Origin: Pelagomonas calceolata
Lineage: Eukaryota > Sar > Pelagophyceae > Pelagomonadales > Pelagomonadaceae
Direction: 5' to 3'
Assembly: GCA_918797485.1 (NCBI GenBank)
Contig: CAKKNE010000006.1
Coordinates: forward strand, 3,224,001 to 3,288,000
DNA: 64,000 nt
Made by a program: the position numbers and the translations under genes. The notes below the pieces were generated by a model, which was given only the letters and a program-made list of their open reading frames with translations, did not search any database and was not told where the DNA came from. Of the stretch, positions 8,703-18,100 are shown piece after piece. The stretch's first letter is position 1. Each line of letters begins with the position of its first letter.

Positions 8703-9428
8703 ATGGCCAGACGCACACTTTGCACGACCATAGCCCTAGCTATGGCCGCGGCCCTGCGCCCAGCGCCACTGTCGCGAAGACGGACCCGTCTCAAAGCCAC
8801 GGAGACCAATGAGAATGCAAGGCGCATCATCCTCTTCGACGTCATGGACACGTTAGTCATAGACCCCTTCTTCACGGGGGTGCACAGCGTTTTGGGGTGC
8901 GAGTCCATGCAGGAGCTCTTCAAAGCTAAAAGACCAGAGACCTATGAAGCGTTCGAGACGGGCGAAATATCTGAGGAAGAACTGTGGCAAAGGTACTTCG
9001 CCGACGACCGCGAAGTGGACGTATCTGCAGTAAGAAGGCACTTCGTCGACGGCTATGAGTACATCAAGGGCATGCGGAGTCTGCTGGGCGAGATCAAACG
9101 CATTGGTGGTGTGGAGTGCTACGCATTCTCGAATTATGGTACGCTCTACAAGGAAATTGAAACGAAGCTCGAACTCTCAAGGTTCCTCGACTGGCGCTTC
9201 GTGTCCTGCGATATTGGAATGAGGAAGCCGGCTCCCGAGGCTTTTGAGTATGTGGTGAAGGACCTCGGTTGTGATTTACAGAGGGACGTCGTGTGCTTTG
9301 TCGATGATTCTAAAACGAACGTCGAGGCCGGGACCGCGGCGGGCCTGCGATCAATACTCTTCGAGGGCGACTCGGCGGAGTGCCGGACGGCGCTCATCGC
9401 CGAGGGGTTCTGGGAGCTAAGGGTATAG
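8703..9428 (+). CDS. HAD-superfamily hydrolase, plastid-targeted
   Basis: 241 aa with an ATG at 8703 (ACCATGG). The leader MARRTLCTTIALAMAAALRPAPLSRRRTRLKA combines a signal peptide with a basic transit region. The HAD motifs are in order: motif I LFDVMDTLV (D nucleophile and D general acid), motif II AFSNYG, motif III with the lysine of RKPAPEAF, and motif IV CFVDDSKTNVEAG. The helical cap between motifs I and II makes it a subclass-I phosphatase of the REG-2/phosphoglycolate-phosphatase-like type. The substrate cannot be told from sequence. Intronless. Confidence 0.85.
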   Translation: MARRTLCTTIALAMAAALRPAPLSRRRTRLKATETNENARRIILFDVMDTLVIDPFFTGVHSVLGCESMQELFKAKRPETYEAFETGEISEEELWQRYFADDREVDVSAVRRHFVDGYEYIKGMRSLLGEIKRIGGVECYAFSNYGTLYKEIETKLELSRFLDWRFVSCDIGMRKPAPEAFEYVVKDLGCDLQRDVVCFVDDSKTNVEAGTAAGLRSILFEGDSAECRTALIAEGFWELRV

Positions 9429-9678
9429 TATCTGCCTTCCCTGTGCCTTTCCTCGCGGCACGCGTCGGCGGCGCGGCGCGGGACCACGTCGACCGGTGGC
9501 GGCGCCGTCGACGCGGCTCGTAGAGGTGTCATATAGCTCCGGCGAGCGTGCGGTAGAGACAGACCAGTCATATTGGTTCTAGAACTGGGCCTGTAAGTCA
9601 CTAGATTTTGGTAGGGGACACACTTCGCATTTCGAACTGGCGGCGTGTGCAGCGAATTGAGGCGCTGCGTGCACTAAG

Positions 9679-10252
9679 ATGAAGTTATTTGCCTACGAAC
9701 ACCCGAGCGGGCCCGTGCACGAGGTGGAGGTCACACTGGGTGACACGGTGCAGTTGCGGCGTAGCATTACAGTAGAAAGGGGCTGCTGCAGCCCCGCACG
9801 CCCCGCCGCCGCGTCGATGGGGGAGATGAGGCGCCGCAGGACCGTCGCCCGGTCGCGACGACACCGCGCGCGCTCGGTCGCGCCGTCTCTCGCGGATTTT
9901 GGACGGAGCCGCACCGCACGCGCCCGCCGCGACGACCGCGAAGAAAACGCGCGCAGGTCCTCCAGCTCAAGTCCAAGATCGAGCAGGCCATGCGGACTTC
10001 GGCGCGTGGGAATCAAATTTCAGGCACCCCACGCCATCGACGCGACGTTGTCCCCGCGACCGCGTCGGCTCGATAACCTCAGTCACTGCGTGACTTCCAC
10101 ACAGGCCATATTCCAAGGTTATCGAGGCCAAGAAGCAGCACCTCTCCTTCCGCGGCAAGAAACTTGATGATGACGCGGCGACGCTCGAGGCGATCGGCGT
10201 CGCGCCGGACTACACGCTGCGCACGCAGTCCGTCACGGTGAGCGACAAGTAG
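9679..10252 (+). CDS. Ubiquitin-like domain protein (3 exons)
   Basis: Exons 9679-9747, 9957-10003 and 10105-10252 join in frame to an 87-aa protein: MKLFAYEHPSG.. HEVEVTLGDT then VLQLKSKIEQAM, then KVIEAKKQHLSFRGKKL and the tail LRTQSVTVSDK. LKSKIE and RGKKLDDDAATLEAIGV are the two hallmark stretches of a ubiquitin fold (compare ubiquitin VKAKIQ and AGKQLEDGRTL). There is no terminal Gly-Gly, so it is not a conjugated modifier; it is a domain protein. Intron 2 uses a GC donor (GCGTGG) and is a family-B introner; intron 1 (209 nt) is not assigned. The second junction (TSA-PYSK) was chosen because it is the only one that keeps frame. Confidence 0.7.
9748..9956 (+). other. Intron, family not assigned
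   Basis: 209 nt, GTGCAG donor and GCGCGCAG acceptor, phase 0, next exon starts GTCC. It has the GCGCAG end common to the introners but no recognisable interior. Could be an old family-A copy. Confidence 0.6.
10004..10104 (+). mobile_element. Introner, family B, in ubiquitin-like gene
   Basis: 101 nt. Ends are GTGGGAATCAAATTT and TGACTTCCACACAG, an inverted pair; the interior is CACGCCATCGACGCGACG. GC-AG intron (frame requires donor GC at 10004); next exon starts GCC. Confidence 0.75.
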
Positions 10253-10287
10253 TTGATTGAGCGCCTAAGAATAGTCCTTCCTATAGC

Positions 10288-10306
10288 GCTAGGTAAGACA
10301 CACTAG
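10288..10306 (-). promoter_or_regulatory. GCTAG..CTAG motif, copy 2
   Basis: GCTAGGTAAGACACACTAG, shortened copy, 99 bp upstream of the ATG at 10405 and just after the ubiquitin-like gene's stop. Confidence 0.5.
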
Positions 10307-10370
10307 AAGCGCAGCCAAAAACTTCGGCCGCAGCGCCCCACGAAACGGCCGCCACACGTGGCTCATAAAG

Positions 10371-10386
10371 ACGCCATCGCCGCGAC
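10371..10386 (+). repeat. Introner-core 16-mer in a 5' leader
   Basis: ACGCCATCGCCGCGAC, 19 bp upstream of the ATG at 10405; the same core is at 1935-1950 (12 bp upstream of an ATG) and at 18011-18025, and inside most introners. Confidence 0.6.
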
Positions 10387-10404
10387 GACGCCAAGGTCAC
10401 GAGG

Positions 10405-11220
10405 ATGGCCCAGCTCGTCGAGCGCACCGCGCGGCTGGAGATCTCGCCGCCGGCGGCTGCCCCATCAGTCACAGAGGCGGCTGCCGAGGCTGCCCCACCG
10501 ATCACCCTCGACGCCGCCGCCATCGCGCAAGCCATAGAAGCCACGGGCTACTGTGTGGTCGACGACGCCCTCGGGGCCATGCACGCGGAGCAGCTCGGCG
10601 CGGCCTGCCGCGCCGTACCGAAGGCGCCGGCCACCATACAAGAAGGAACAGATCGAATCAACGATAGCAAGCGGCGGGACGACTCCGTCGCGTTCCTCAA
10701 GGACAGCAAGGCGCCTCCGATAGAACGGCACCGCGCCGCCATGGAAGGCTTACGACTACAGCTCAATAATCAACTCAACCTGAACACGGACGCCTGCAGC
10801 TTCATGTGCGCCGTCTACGAGGCCGGCGCTTCTGGGTATGTCAAGCATCGGGACTCGGCCCCAACAAAACCGTCCGGCCGGAAGCTCACGGCGATCTATT
10901 ACCTCAATCCGAATTGGCACGCTAATGCAAAGGGCGAATTACGGTTATGGGATTCAACAGGTGGCGTGCGCTTGGTCGAACCGCGAAATGATAGGTTGGT
11001 CGTGTTTCGGTCGTCCTTGGAGCACGAGGTCCTCTCGACGAAGATTGATCGGTTGGCGCTGACGACGTGGTTCTTCAACCGGCTCGAGCTCGGGCTCGAG
11101 CTGATTAAAGAGAAACGGGACGCGCAGCAGGATTTGTTCGAGTGCGAGCGGGGCTGCGGCTTCCGCGGGCCCTTCGCGGACGTGGAGAAGCACGAGGAGG
11201 CGTGTAAGTACGTGGCATAG
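10405..11220 (+). CDS. Prolyl-4-hydroxylase (PHD/EGLN-type) with C-terminal zinc motif
   Basis: 271 aa. A double-stranded beta-helix 2OG-Fe(II) oxygenase core runs from about residue 45 to 228. Iron ligands are H148 and D150 (KHRDSA) and H207 (LEHEV); R216 (DRLALTTWFFN) binds 2-oxoglutarate. YYLNPNW and GELRLW are characteristic of PHD/EGLN and P4H-TM-like enzymes, which hydroxylate prolines in regulatory proteins. A C-terminal C-x3-C-x11-H-x3-C motif (CERGCGF..EKHEEAC, about 247-267) looks like a single TRAF/DUF-type zinc finger. The plain N-terminus suggests cytosol or nucleus. Intronless. An oxygen- or metabolite-sensing role is inference. Confidence 0.85.
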   Translation: MAQLVERTARLEISPPAAAPSVTEAAAEAAPPITLDAAAIAQAIEATGYCVVDDALGAMHAEQLGAACRAVPKAPATIQEGTDRINDSKRRDDSVAFLKDSKAPPIERHRAAMEGLRLQLNNQLNLNTDACSFMCAVYEAGASGYVKHRDSAPTKPSGRKLTAIYYLNPNWHANAKGELRLWDSTGGVRLVEPRNDRLVVFRSSLEHEVLSTKIDRLALTTWFFNRLELGLELIKEKRDAQQDLFECERGCGFRGPFADVEKHEEACKYVA

Positions 11221-11269
11221 CGTATTCAGGGGTAGTATCATTACTCCGACGACGACGGCGGGCGCGCGC

Positions 11270-11830
11270 CTACTTCTGGGCGCCCTGGACCTGCGCCTGC
11301 AATTCCGCAATGCGCTTGTCCTGCGCGTCGATCAAGGCCGTGAGCTGGTCGATGGACGCCTGGTCCTTGCCGAGCTGGCGCTGCGTCTCGAGCTGGCTTC
11401 TCAAATAGGCCTGGCGCCGCTGCTCGTCGGCGATGGCGTCGAGCACCGTGAGGCCCACAACCGCGCCGGGCGAGATGCCGCCGTAGCCGTAGCCCATACC
11501 CATGCCGAACGGCGACATCATCGGCATCGGCATGACCATCGGCGACGCGTACATGCGCGTCTGCGTGCGCATGCGCGGCGCGGCCGAGTAGGACCGCGAG
11601 TAGCCGCCGCCGCGCATGCCGCCGCCGCGCATGCCGCCGCCGCCCGCGCGGCCGCCGGACCGCGCCGCGAGCGCCGGCGTGGGGATCAAGAGGGCCGCGC
11701 CTAAAGCCGCGGCCGCGGCCTGCTTGGCCGCGGCCTTCGCCTGGACCTTGAGCGTCGGCTTCTTCGGGGCCGGGGCTAACGCGCTTGCCGGAGCCGCGAG
11801 GAGGGCTAAGACCAGAGATTTGGCCACCAT
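11270..11830 (-). CDS. Plastid-targeted Gly/Met-rich protein, unknown function
   Basis: 186 aa with an ATG at 11830. The leader MVAKSLVLALLAAPASALAP is a signal peptide with an ASA-type site, followed by a basic/alanine transit region. A second hydrophobic stretch ending IPTPALAA looks like a thylakoid-lumen-type cleavage site. The mature part has GGxMRGGG repeats, a methionine-rich segment (MVMPMPMMSPFGMGMGYGYGG) that may be a membrane-associated hairpin, and a C-terminal amphipathic coiled coil (about 130-183, QLETQRQLGKDQASIDQL). No enzyme motif. Probably a thylakoid- or envelope-associated structural protein. Confidence 0.7.
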   Translation of the reverse strand: MVAKSLVLALLAAPASALAPAPKKPTLKVQAKAAAKQAAAAALGAALLIPTPALAARSGGRAGGGGMRGGGMRGGGYSRSYSAAPRMRTQTRMYASPMVMPMPMMSPFGMGMGYGYGGISPGAVVGLTVLDAIADEQRRQAYLRSQLETQRQLGKDQASIDQLTALIDAQDKRIAELQAQVQGAQK

Positions 11831-12020
11831 TTTGGCTCTGATGCTAGATCTGGTTTAGAAGTCTCCGGTGTACACCGCGAGCTGCGACACGAACTGGGCC
11901 GCGTCGATAGCGTAAGGCGAAGCGTACGAGAGCCTCTGAGCTGACAGTGAGCGAGTGCTGCCGGCGCTAGAGCGGACCAACACAGCGCAACCTTGGAGAT
12001 TTTATTTTTTAGATAACATT

Positions 12021-12896
12021 TTATTTCGGGTTTATCCGGATGCTCTCGAACTCGACGTCCGACTCATCTTCGCCACCCAAATCGCCAAGCAACTCGTCGA
12101 GCGCCGCGTCGTCGACGTCGAGGAGCGGCCAGACGTCGAAGTCCGCGTCGAGGCCGAACGCGTCCCGCAGCGGGACGACCAATCCAAACAGCTCGTCTGG
12201 ACGCGTCTCCGCAAGTTTCGAAGCTGCAGCGACGGCCGCGCCGGCGTCCTGTCCGATCACGCCGCCGATGTCGTCGGCGCTACCTTCGTCGAGCGCCGCC
12301 GACACTTCGGCCGGCGACGCGAGGCCGCGCGACGCGGGCGCCGCGTCCGACTTCTTCTTCTCGGCGTCGCGCTTCTCGAGGAACTTCCGCCGCGACGCCG
12401 AGACCTTCGTCCGTGAGCCGCGCTCGCGGGATTTCGCGCCCGGCCGGTAGCGCTCGAAGACGAGGCGCGATTTCAGAAAGGCGGCGGCCTTGCCATCATG
12501 CGGGCCCTTGCGCGGCGTCTGGGCGAGGAACGTCGCGTTTTTCGGGAGCGCGCTCGCTATGGTAGATGCTCTCGCGACCGTATCAGTCGCAAACCGCCGG
12601 AAGCCCGCACCAAACGCGATGACCGCGGCGGCCTCACTCTTTGAAATGACGCAGACCTTTGATGGTGCAATATCTCGCTCGACGCAGAGTTGGGCACAGG
12701 CGGCACACCGCCTCTTGTAGCGGTCCAAAGCGTCGACGTCGTCCAGACCTGCCAGGTCGATGTCATCGCCGCTGGTATCAGCCCATAGCTCGTCGTCGGT
12801 TGCGGCGCAGCGTTTGGTGCGCGCGCGGTGGAATGCCGGCTGCAGTGCGGTGCAGCATAGCAGCGCTGCAAATATCGCGCCGCATGGATGCCGCAT
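12021..12896 (-). CDS. Secreted or plastid-targeted protein, unknown function
   Basis: 291 aa from the first ATG at 12896 (the frame is open 8 codons further up without an ATG). The signal peptide MRHPCGAIFAALLCCTALQ is followed by PAFHRARTKRC, a stramenopile plastid-type cleavage region. The middle has an alpha/beta-looking segment (CAACAQLCVERDIAPSKVCVISKSEAAAVIAFG) and a lysine/arginine-rich linker (SRRKFLEKRDAEKKK). The C-terminus is strongly acidic (LLDVDDAALDELLGDLGGEDESDVEFESI). I do not recognise a family. Intronless. It may function in plastid gene expression or assembly, but nothing in the sequence proves this. Confidence 0.65.
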   Translation of the reverse strand: MRHPCGAIFAALLCCTALQPAFHRARTKRCAATDDELWADTSGDDIDLAGLDDVDALDRYKRRCAACAQLCVERDIAPSKVCVISKSEAAAVIAFGAGFRRFATDTVARASTIASALPKNATFLAQTPRKGPHDGKAAAFLKSRLVFERYRPGAKSRERGSRTKVSASRRKFLEKRDAEKKKSDAAPASRGLASPAEVSAALDEGSADDIGGVIGQDAGAAVAAASKLAETRPDELFGLVVPLRDAFGLDADFDVWPLLDVDDAALDELLGDLGGEDESDVEFESIRINPK

Positions 12897-13073
12897 TGCC
12901 ACTGACGCTATAGCACTCAAGTGTGTGAGTCAGTAGACGGTCGCACAGCGTCTGGCGGCACAAATGGCACGCCGCACGCCGATTGCACTTGCGCAGCCGA
13001 AGCAGCGTGCAAAAACACACTAGTCGCGTGAAAACGTCGCCAGCCGGAACAACGATACAACCACGAACAACAC

Positions 13074-16000
13074 TTACCCCGAAGAAGAACTAGCCTGCCG
13101 CGCGACGAGCGCCGCGAGACGACTCGACGGATCCGCCAACAAATCGACAGATGCCCCGCGCTCCACGACCACACCGCGGTCCATCACTATACAAGAATCA
13201 AACCTCGAAACGTGCCGCAACCGGTGGCAGATGGCCAGCACGGTGGCGTCCAACCCCAGCAGCACGTCGTGCACTCTCGAGTCAGCGACCTCGTCCACAT
13301 TTGACGAACACTCGTCCGCGACTAATAGGGAAGGCGGCGCCGGCAACAACGCCCGAGCCAGCGCGAGGAGCTGTCTCTCCCCCGAACTGAAGTCGGCGCC
13401 GCCCTCCCTCACCTCAAAATCCAAACCTCCACACCGCGACACGCAGGCCGCCGCCCCGACAAGTCGTAAAGCGGCCCATATTATATCATCATTTATATTT
13501 GATGGTCCGACCAAGTTCCTCCGTAAGGTATCGGCTCGGAGCGTCGCGTCCTGCTGGACGACCCGCACCAATGACCTCAATGCACGTAACGAGAGGCCGG
13601 AGACGTCGATGCCGTCGACTCGGATCGCACCGTCGAACTCGTACAACCGCGCGAGACACTGCACTAAGGATGATTTGCCCGAGCCGGTGCGCCCGCAGAT
13701 GGCCACTTTTTCACCCTTTGATACGGAGAACGAGACGCCCCTCAAAGCGAGCGGCCGTTCTAGCCGATAGCGCAACTTTAGGTGACGCACCTCCAACGCG
13801 CACGGTTCTGACCCTTCGTACTCATCTCCTTCCGTCCGTTCGGGATGTAACCGGCAGTACTGCGCCACGCGCTCCACAGACACAAACTGCGCTTCCAGGG
13901 TTGCGAGGCCTGCGCGGAACGGCCTCAAACTCGAAAAAGAGACCACCCACAACATGATACGAGTCTCATCAAGTGAAGGAACACTTCAAAACGCCGAGGT
14001 CGCACCGGTCATGTAGTCCATCGCCGCGCGCTGCAGCGAGGCCGAGTAGAGCAACACCAAGCCGAGCTGCCCCGTCGTCATGCGACCGCGCGACACGAGG
14101 TAGACGCCCAGCAACCCCGCGCCCAGATACAGCACGCAGCCGTTCTGCGTCGTCAGCCTGCGCGGAGCATTTCCGTCAAAGCGGTCCGAATGGCCTCAAA
14201 CTCGGAAAAGAAACGACCCACGACCTCGTCTGATGGACACGAGTCGCTTCGATGGCGTGAAGGCGTCTCTACACAACGGGACGCCGAGATCGCACGCTTG
14301 ACTCCATTTGCAAACCGCCTCGTTCGCGTAGCGGCCGGTCGCCATGCGATTCGTCAAGGCTTCGTTCTGTCGTTCGAACCTCGAAACGGCGCCAAAGGCT
14401 CGGATCGTACCTCGCCCTCTTATACAATCGTGGAAATGGGCGTAGCAGGGACCGTGGGCCTCGGCCTCTAATCTGCGAGCGTCCCTCGCCGCGATCCTCA
14501 CCGTCCGGAAGATGAACACGTACGGGATTAGGATCAATGGTAGAGACAGCGCCACGAAGGGCGCGAAGAACAAGACCAATCCTAGCTGCGACGTCACGTC
14601 TAGGGTCCGGGTCAACTGGTCTAGCGTTGTGGTGGGGACCTGTGTAGAAATCAAATTTCGGGCACCCCACGCCATCGACGCGATGTTGTCTCCGTAGCTG
14701 CGTCTGCTCGATGGCGTGGAGTCGACGAAGTCTCCACGATAACCTAACTCACTGGATGATTTCCACACAGGTCGGAACGTCCATGTCGACGTTCGCCAGG
14801 TCCTGTAAAAAGCGGTTCAGGACGTTGCCGATTGGTGTGGAATCGAAGAAAGCCATGGACGTGGAGATTACTGCTGTGAGCATCTTCTCATGTAAACTTT
14901 TTGAGGCGTCCAAGGCGCACAACGTCAGTATGATCGTTTGTAGGGCTAGGACAACAGCTTGGACGCCCCCGATGAGCACATACGTAACTAATCCATGTAG
15001 CTGTTTCGAACGAGATCCGCCGCCTGCGCGGAGCATCGTATTCACTGGAAACGGTCCGAACGGCCCCAAATTCGAAAAAGAAACCACCCACTTCATGGTG
15101 AGATGCACACGAGTCACATCAACAAAGTGAAGACACCGCAACACGACGGGACGCCGAGATCGCGCCGTCGGCCCAGTCGGACAGCCACACGTTCGCGGCG
15201 ACCCCGAGGCCGCAGCCCGACAGAGCCAGTAGGAGCAGCAAGATGACTTTTCCGTGTGTACCAAAGGCGTCCAGGTACATGCGGAAGTCGCTCCAAGCAA
15301 TAAAGCCTTCCCTTCGGCGCTCTTCGACCCTCGACCCTCGGAGAGTAGCTATGACGTCTTCCACAAAATGAGCGTCCACCACTTGCCCGTGGCGATCGAA
15401 TAACGCCGCTCGCAAGGCCTTCTCGACGTCTTGCAAGGGCGGGTGTTCCTCTACCTCTTCTTCTTCGTCGACCACAGATGTAGTCGCGTGGCCGTTCGTC
15501 TCCCGAGGTACACTACACTCACCTAAGGAAATGACGCGAGAAACTTCAGAACGAGACGCGTAGTGCAGCTGGTGCGTCGCGAGGACGACGCAGCAGCCCT
15601 CTTCACGAAGATGGACGATCGCGTCGGACCAGATCGCGCTGCCCGTGTGCGCATCCACAGCACTGAGCACGTCGTCTAAGATGCATAAAGACGGTTTCGC
15701 GTACAACGCGCGCGCTAGTGCCACTCGAGCTCGTTGGCCTCCGGACAACTGGACGCCGGCCGGGCCGACTCGTGCCTCCAACCCACAAGGCAAGGCCTCC
15801 AAATCCTTCGACAGTTGCGCTCGTCGCACGGCATCCCTCAATCGCTCGTCGTCTCGTGCCAACCCGAACAGAATGTTCTCCTCAATTGAACCTTCAGACA
15901 GGAACGGCCGTTGGGCTACATAAGCTCTCTGGTCAGACGCGACAACTTGACCAGTTAATGGACGTAACGCCCGCGCCAACGTAGCTAACAGTGTCGACTT

Positions 16001-17706
16001 GCCGCTTCCCACCGGTCCCGTTATCACCACCAAGTCGCCCTTGTCACATGCGATGTCTACAGTAACCTCGGCATACCTTACCGTACCCACGAAACGACAT
16101 ACTTGAGACGCGTCCTCGTCCTCCTCGACATGTTCCGATGAGAGGAAACGCCCCAGCCGCTCGCAGGACGGCTGGAGGGCGGCCCACAAGTTGTAGATGT
16201 CGGGTAAAGTGTTAATGGACCTGTGTCGAACGACGGCGTCGCGGCGGTGCGGCATCGCGGCGACGCCGTCACGGCGACCACGTCATGCGTGGAGCGTCGT
16301 GGTCCCTCGACTCGGTCCGAACAAAGACGACGCGCGTCGATGGCGTGAAGGCGCCACAGCACCGCGGGACGCCGAGTCACGGACCACCGCATCTGCTGGA
16401 TCCACGCCAAGGCGGCGAACGCGACAGCCGGGGTTAGTATTTTATGATCCACAACAGTATAATAGGAGAAGATCGACGCGGGCACGGCCAGGCCCGACAA
16501 CGAGCCTAATAAAATATTTGCGGCGTCCAAGAGCCTTATTGATACGAGATGGCGCATCTCTATGTTACGGGCGTCGTCGATCTGGTCCTTGGCGTCGTCG
16601 ATCCAGCCTCGCAGTTTCAGTAACCGAGCCGACGCGACGCACTCACTCACTAACGACGCGCGCTTATCCCTCGCTTCCTGCAGTCTAGCGACGATAGGTT
16701 TGGTCCGTCTCGCAAGCAACATCGATAAATGGTTCGTCACCAACAACGTACCTGCGCCGCAGAGGGCCGCGTTTCCGAGCAACGAATACATGCAGTACAC
16801 GACAGCAGGTAAAGAGACAACTGCAAAGCTCCACTGGGCCAGAAAGAAGACCGTCCACGTCCACCTTCCTAGCTTATCGGCGTCGGTCGCCATCAGATTC
16901 GTGAGTGCGCCACTGTCCATGTCTGTTTCGTGTCTTAACGCTTTCGCGAACACGGCTGGTCCAATAGCTGTGCGCGCGTTGTTCATCACTCTTACGGAGC
17001 CAAAGAAGCAGACCTCCATGCACGAGACGCGCAGGAACATTGAGACTGCCAAGAATAAAGCGTAGCCGTAGTTCCTTTCCGTTTGTTTTTGATTATCAGC
17101 GGCATCTAAGAGCTTTTTTAGGATAAGAGGATCTAAGAACATCAGTCCCAGAAAGGCCCACCCATGTAAGAGTGTCTTCACTAATACTCGTTTCTGGATG
17201 CTATACAGTAACGTGACGAGGAGGCTTCTCTTGTTAGAAACGTCGAGCCACACTTCACAAAACCGTTTTTTGAGAAATGACGCGCGATCATGGGTCGGTA
17301 ATTGGGGAAGGTCGTCGGGTCGTAATTTATGCAAAGCGTTGGCTCGTCGTAGCGTCGGCGTGACCCACCAGAACGTGTAGGTGGCCACGACGCCGGCGCG
17401 GTCCTCCGGTGAACCGGTCCGTTCAATGGTGTAGAGCTCGGCGAGGAGCCAGCTGATGAGGATGGACAGGGCAACGGTCGCGCAAATGAGGCCTCCGCAA
17501 ATCTGGTGTGTGCACGCCCTGACATGCGGCGGCCACTGGAAACCGAGCTGCCACGCGGCGATCGAGAGGTGCGCTATCGCTGCGGCGAGTAATGTGCGCG
17601 CGATGGGCCATTTCTTGGCCTTGGCCTGCTGCGGTTCGGCCCGTACGGCCTCCTCGGCCGCGAGCAGCGGCTCGGAGAGATCGTTGTGGCGCATGCTATC
17701 GGTCAT
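13074..17706 (-). CDS. ABCC (MRP-type) full ABC transporter, 6 exons
   Basis: Exons 17706-16385, 16220-15166, 15023-14779, 14639-14296, 14157-14006 and 13909-13074 join in frame to 1317 aa. The order is TMD1 (about 170-440; FWWVTPTLRRAN is the typical ABCC start), NBD1, TMD2 (QLGLVLFFAPFVALSLPLILIPYV), NBD2. NBD1 has Walker A GPVGSGKST (about 507), signature LSGGQRARVALARAL and Walker B CILDDVLSAVD with D in place of the catalytic E, as usual in ABCC. NBD2 has Walker A GRTGSGKSS, signature FSSGERQLLALARAL and LLVADECSSNVD, the complete catalytic site. It probably exports glutathione or organic-anion conjugates at vacuole or plasma membrane. All five introns are introners. A GCTAG motif lies 112 bp upstream. 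Confidence 0.9.
13910..14005 (-). mobile_element. Introner, family A, ABCC intron 5
   Basis: 96 nt; starts GTGCGACCTCGGCG, contains GGTGGTCTCTTTTTCGAG and ends CCGCGCAG. Phase 1 (M-T-G junction). Shortened family-A copy. Confidence 0.9.
14158..14295 (-). mobile_element. Introner, family A, ABCC intron 4
   Basis: 138 nt; GTGCGATCTCGGCGTCCC start, CTTCACGCCATCG core, GGGTCGTTTCTTTTCCGAG tract, end GCTCCGCGCAG. Phase 2. Confidence 0.95.
14640..14778 (-). mobile_element. Introner, family B, ABCC intron 3
   Basis: 139 nt. Inverted terminal repeats CTGTGTGGAAATCA / TGATTTCTACACAG are flanked by 8-bp direct repeats GTTCCGAC and GTCCCCAC (6/8). The left repeat supplies the GT donor. Phase 0. Confidence 0.95.
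15024..15165 (-). mobile_element. Introner, family A, ABCC intron 2 (GC donor)
   Basis: 142 nt; GCGCGATCTCGGCGTCCC start, GTGGGTGGTTTCTTTTTCG tract, end GCTCCGCGCAG. GC-AG intron; GGCG occurs at both edges. Phase 1. Confidence 0.95.
16221..16384 (-). mobile_element. Introner, A/C chimera, ABCC intron 1
   Basis: 164 nt; begins GTCCGTGACTCGGCG (family C start merging into an A-type CGTCCCGC), ends GTCGTTCGACACAG (family C end). GGTCC is repeated at both exon edges. Phase 2. Confidence 0.85.
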
Positions 17707-18100
17707 TCTGTTGCATGGGCGTCATCATCTGATGTGTGGAGGTCCGGAATCGATCGCAACGGCCTTGGATAGCGCGCACTGGCCCGAGTACAAGCGCTTC
17801 AGCGCAGCGCTCTGCTTCCTAGTGTCTTATCACCGCTAGTTGCGCGCTGCAGGGGGAAAAGGCTGCCAGCAGCCTCAATCTCGCGGCCCAGCACGCTATC
17901 GATCAAGCATACGTTCCAGCTGCCCGGTCATCGCCAGGAGGCAGCAAGAAAAGCGCGCGAGACCGCCCAGGAGACGCAAGAAGCAGGGAGAGCTCACGCG
18001 TCCGCCTCCACGCCATCGGCGCGACAGGCCCACGCGGGAGACGCCAGGGCCCGGGAGAGGCCACGCGCCCGAGACGCGGCCTTAGAACGAAGCCAGAACC
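17707..18100. other. Divergent intergenic region
   Basis: 394 bp between the ABCC (-) and VOC/zinc-finger (+) starts; holds the GCTAG motif (17818-17840) and the introner-core-like CGCCATCGGCGCGAC (18011-18025). Nothing else seen. Confidence 0.5.
17818..17840 (+). promoter_or_regulatory. GCTAG..CTAGC motif, copy 3
   Basis: CCTAGTGTCTTATCACCGCTAGT in a divergent promoter region, 112 bp upstream of the ABCC start codon and 261 bp from the plus-strand start. Confidence 0.6.
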
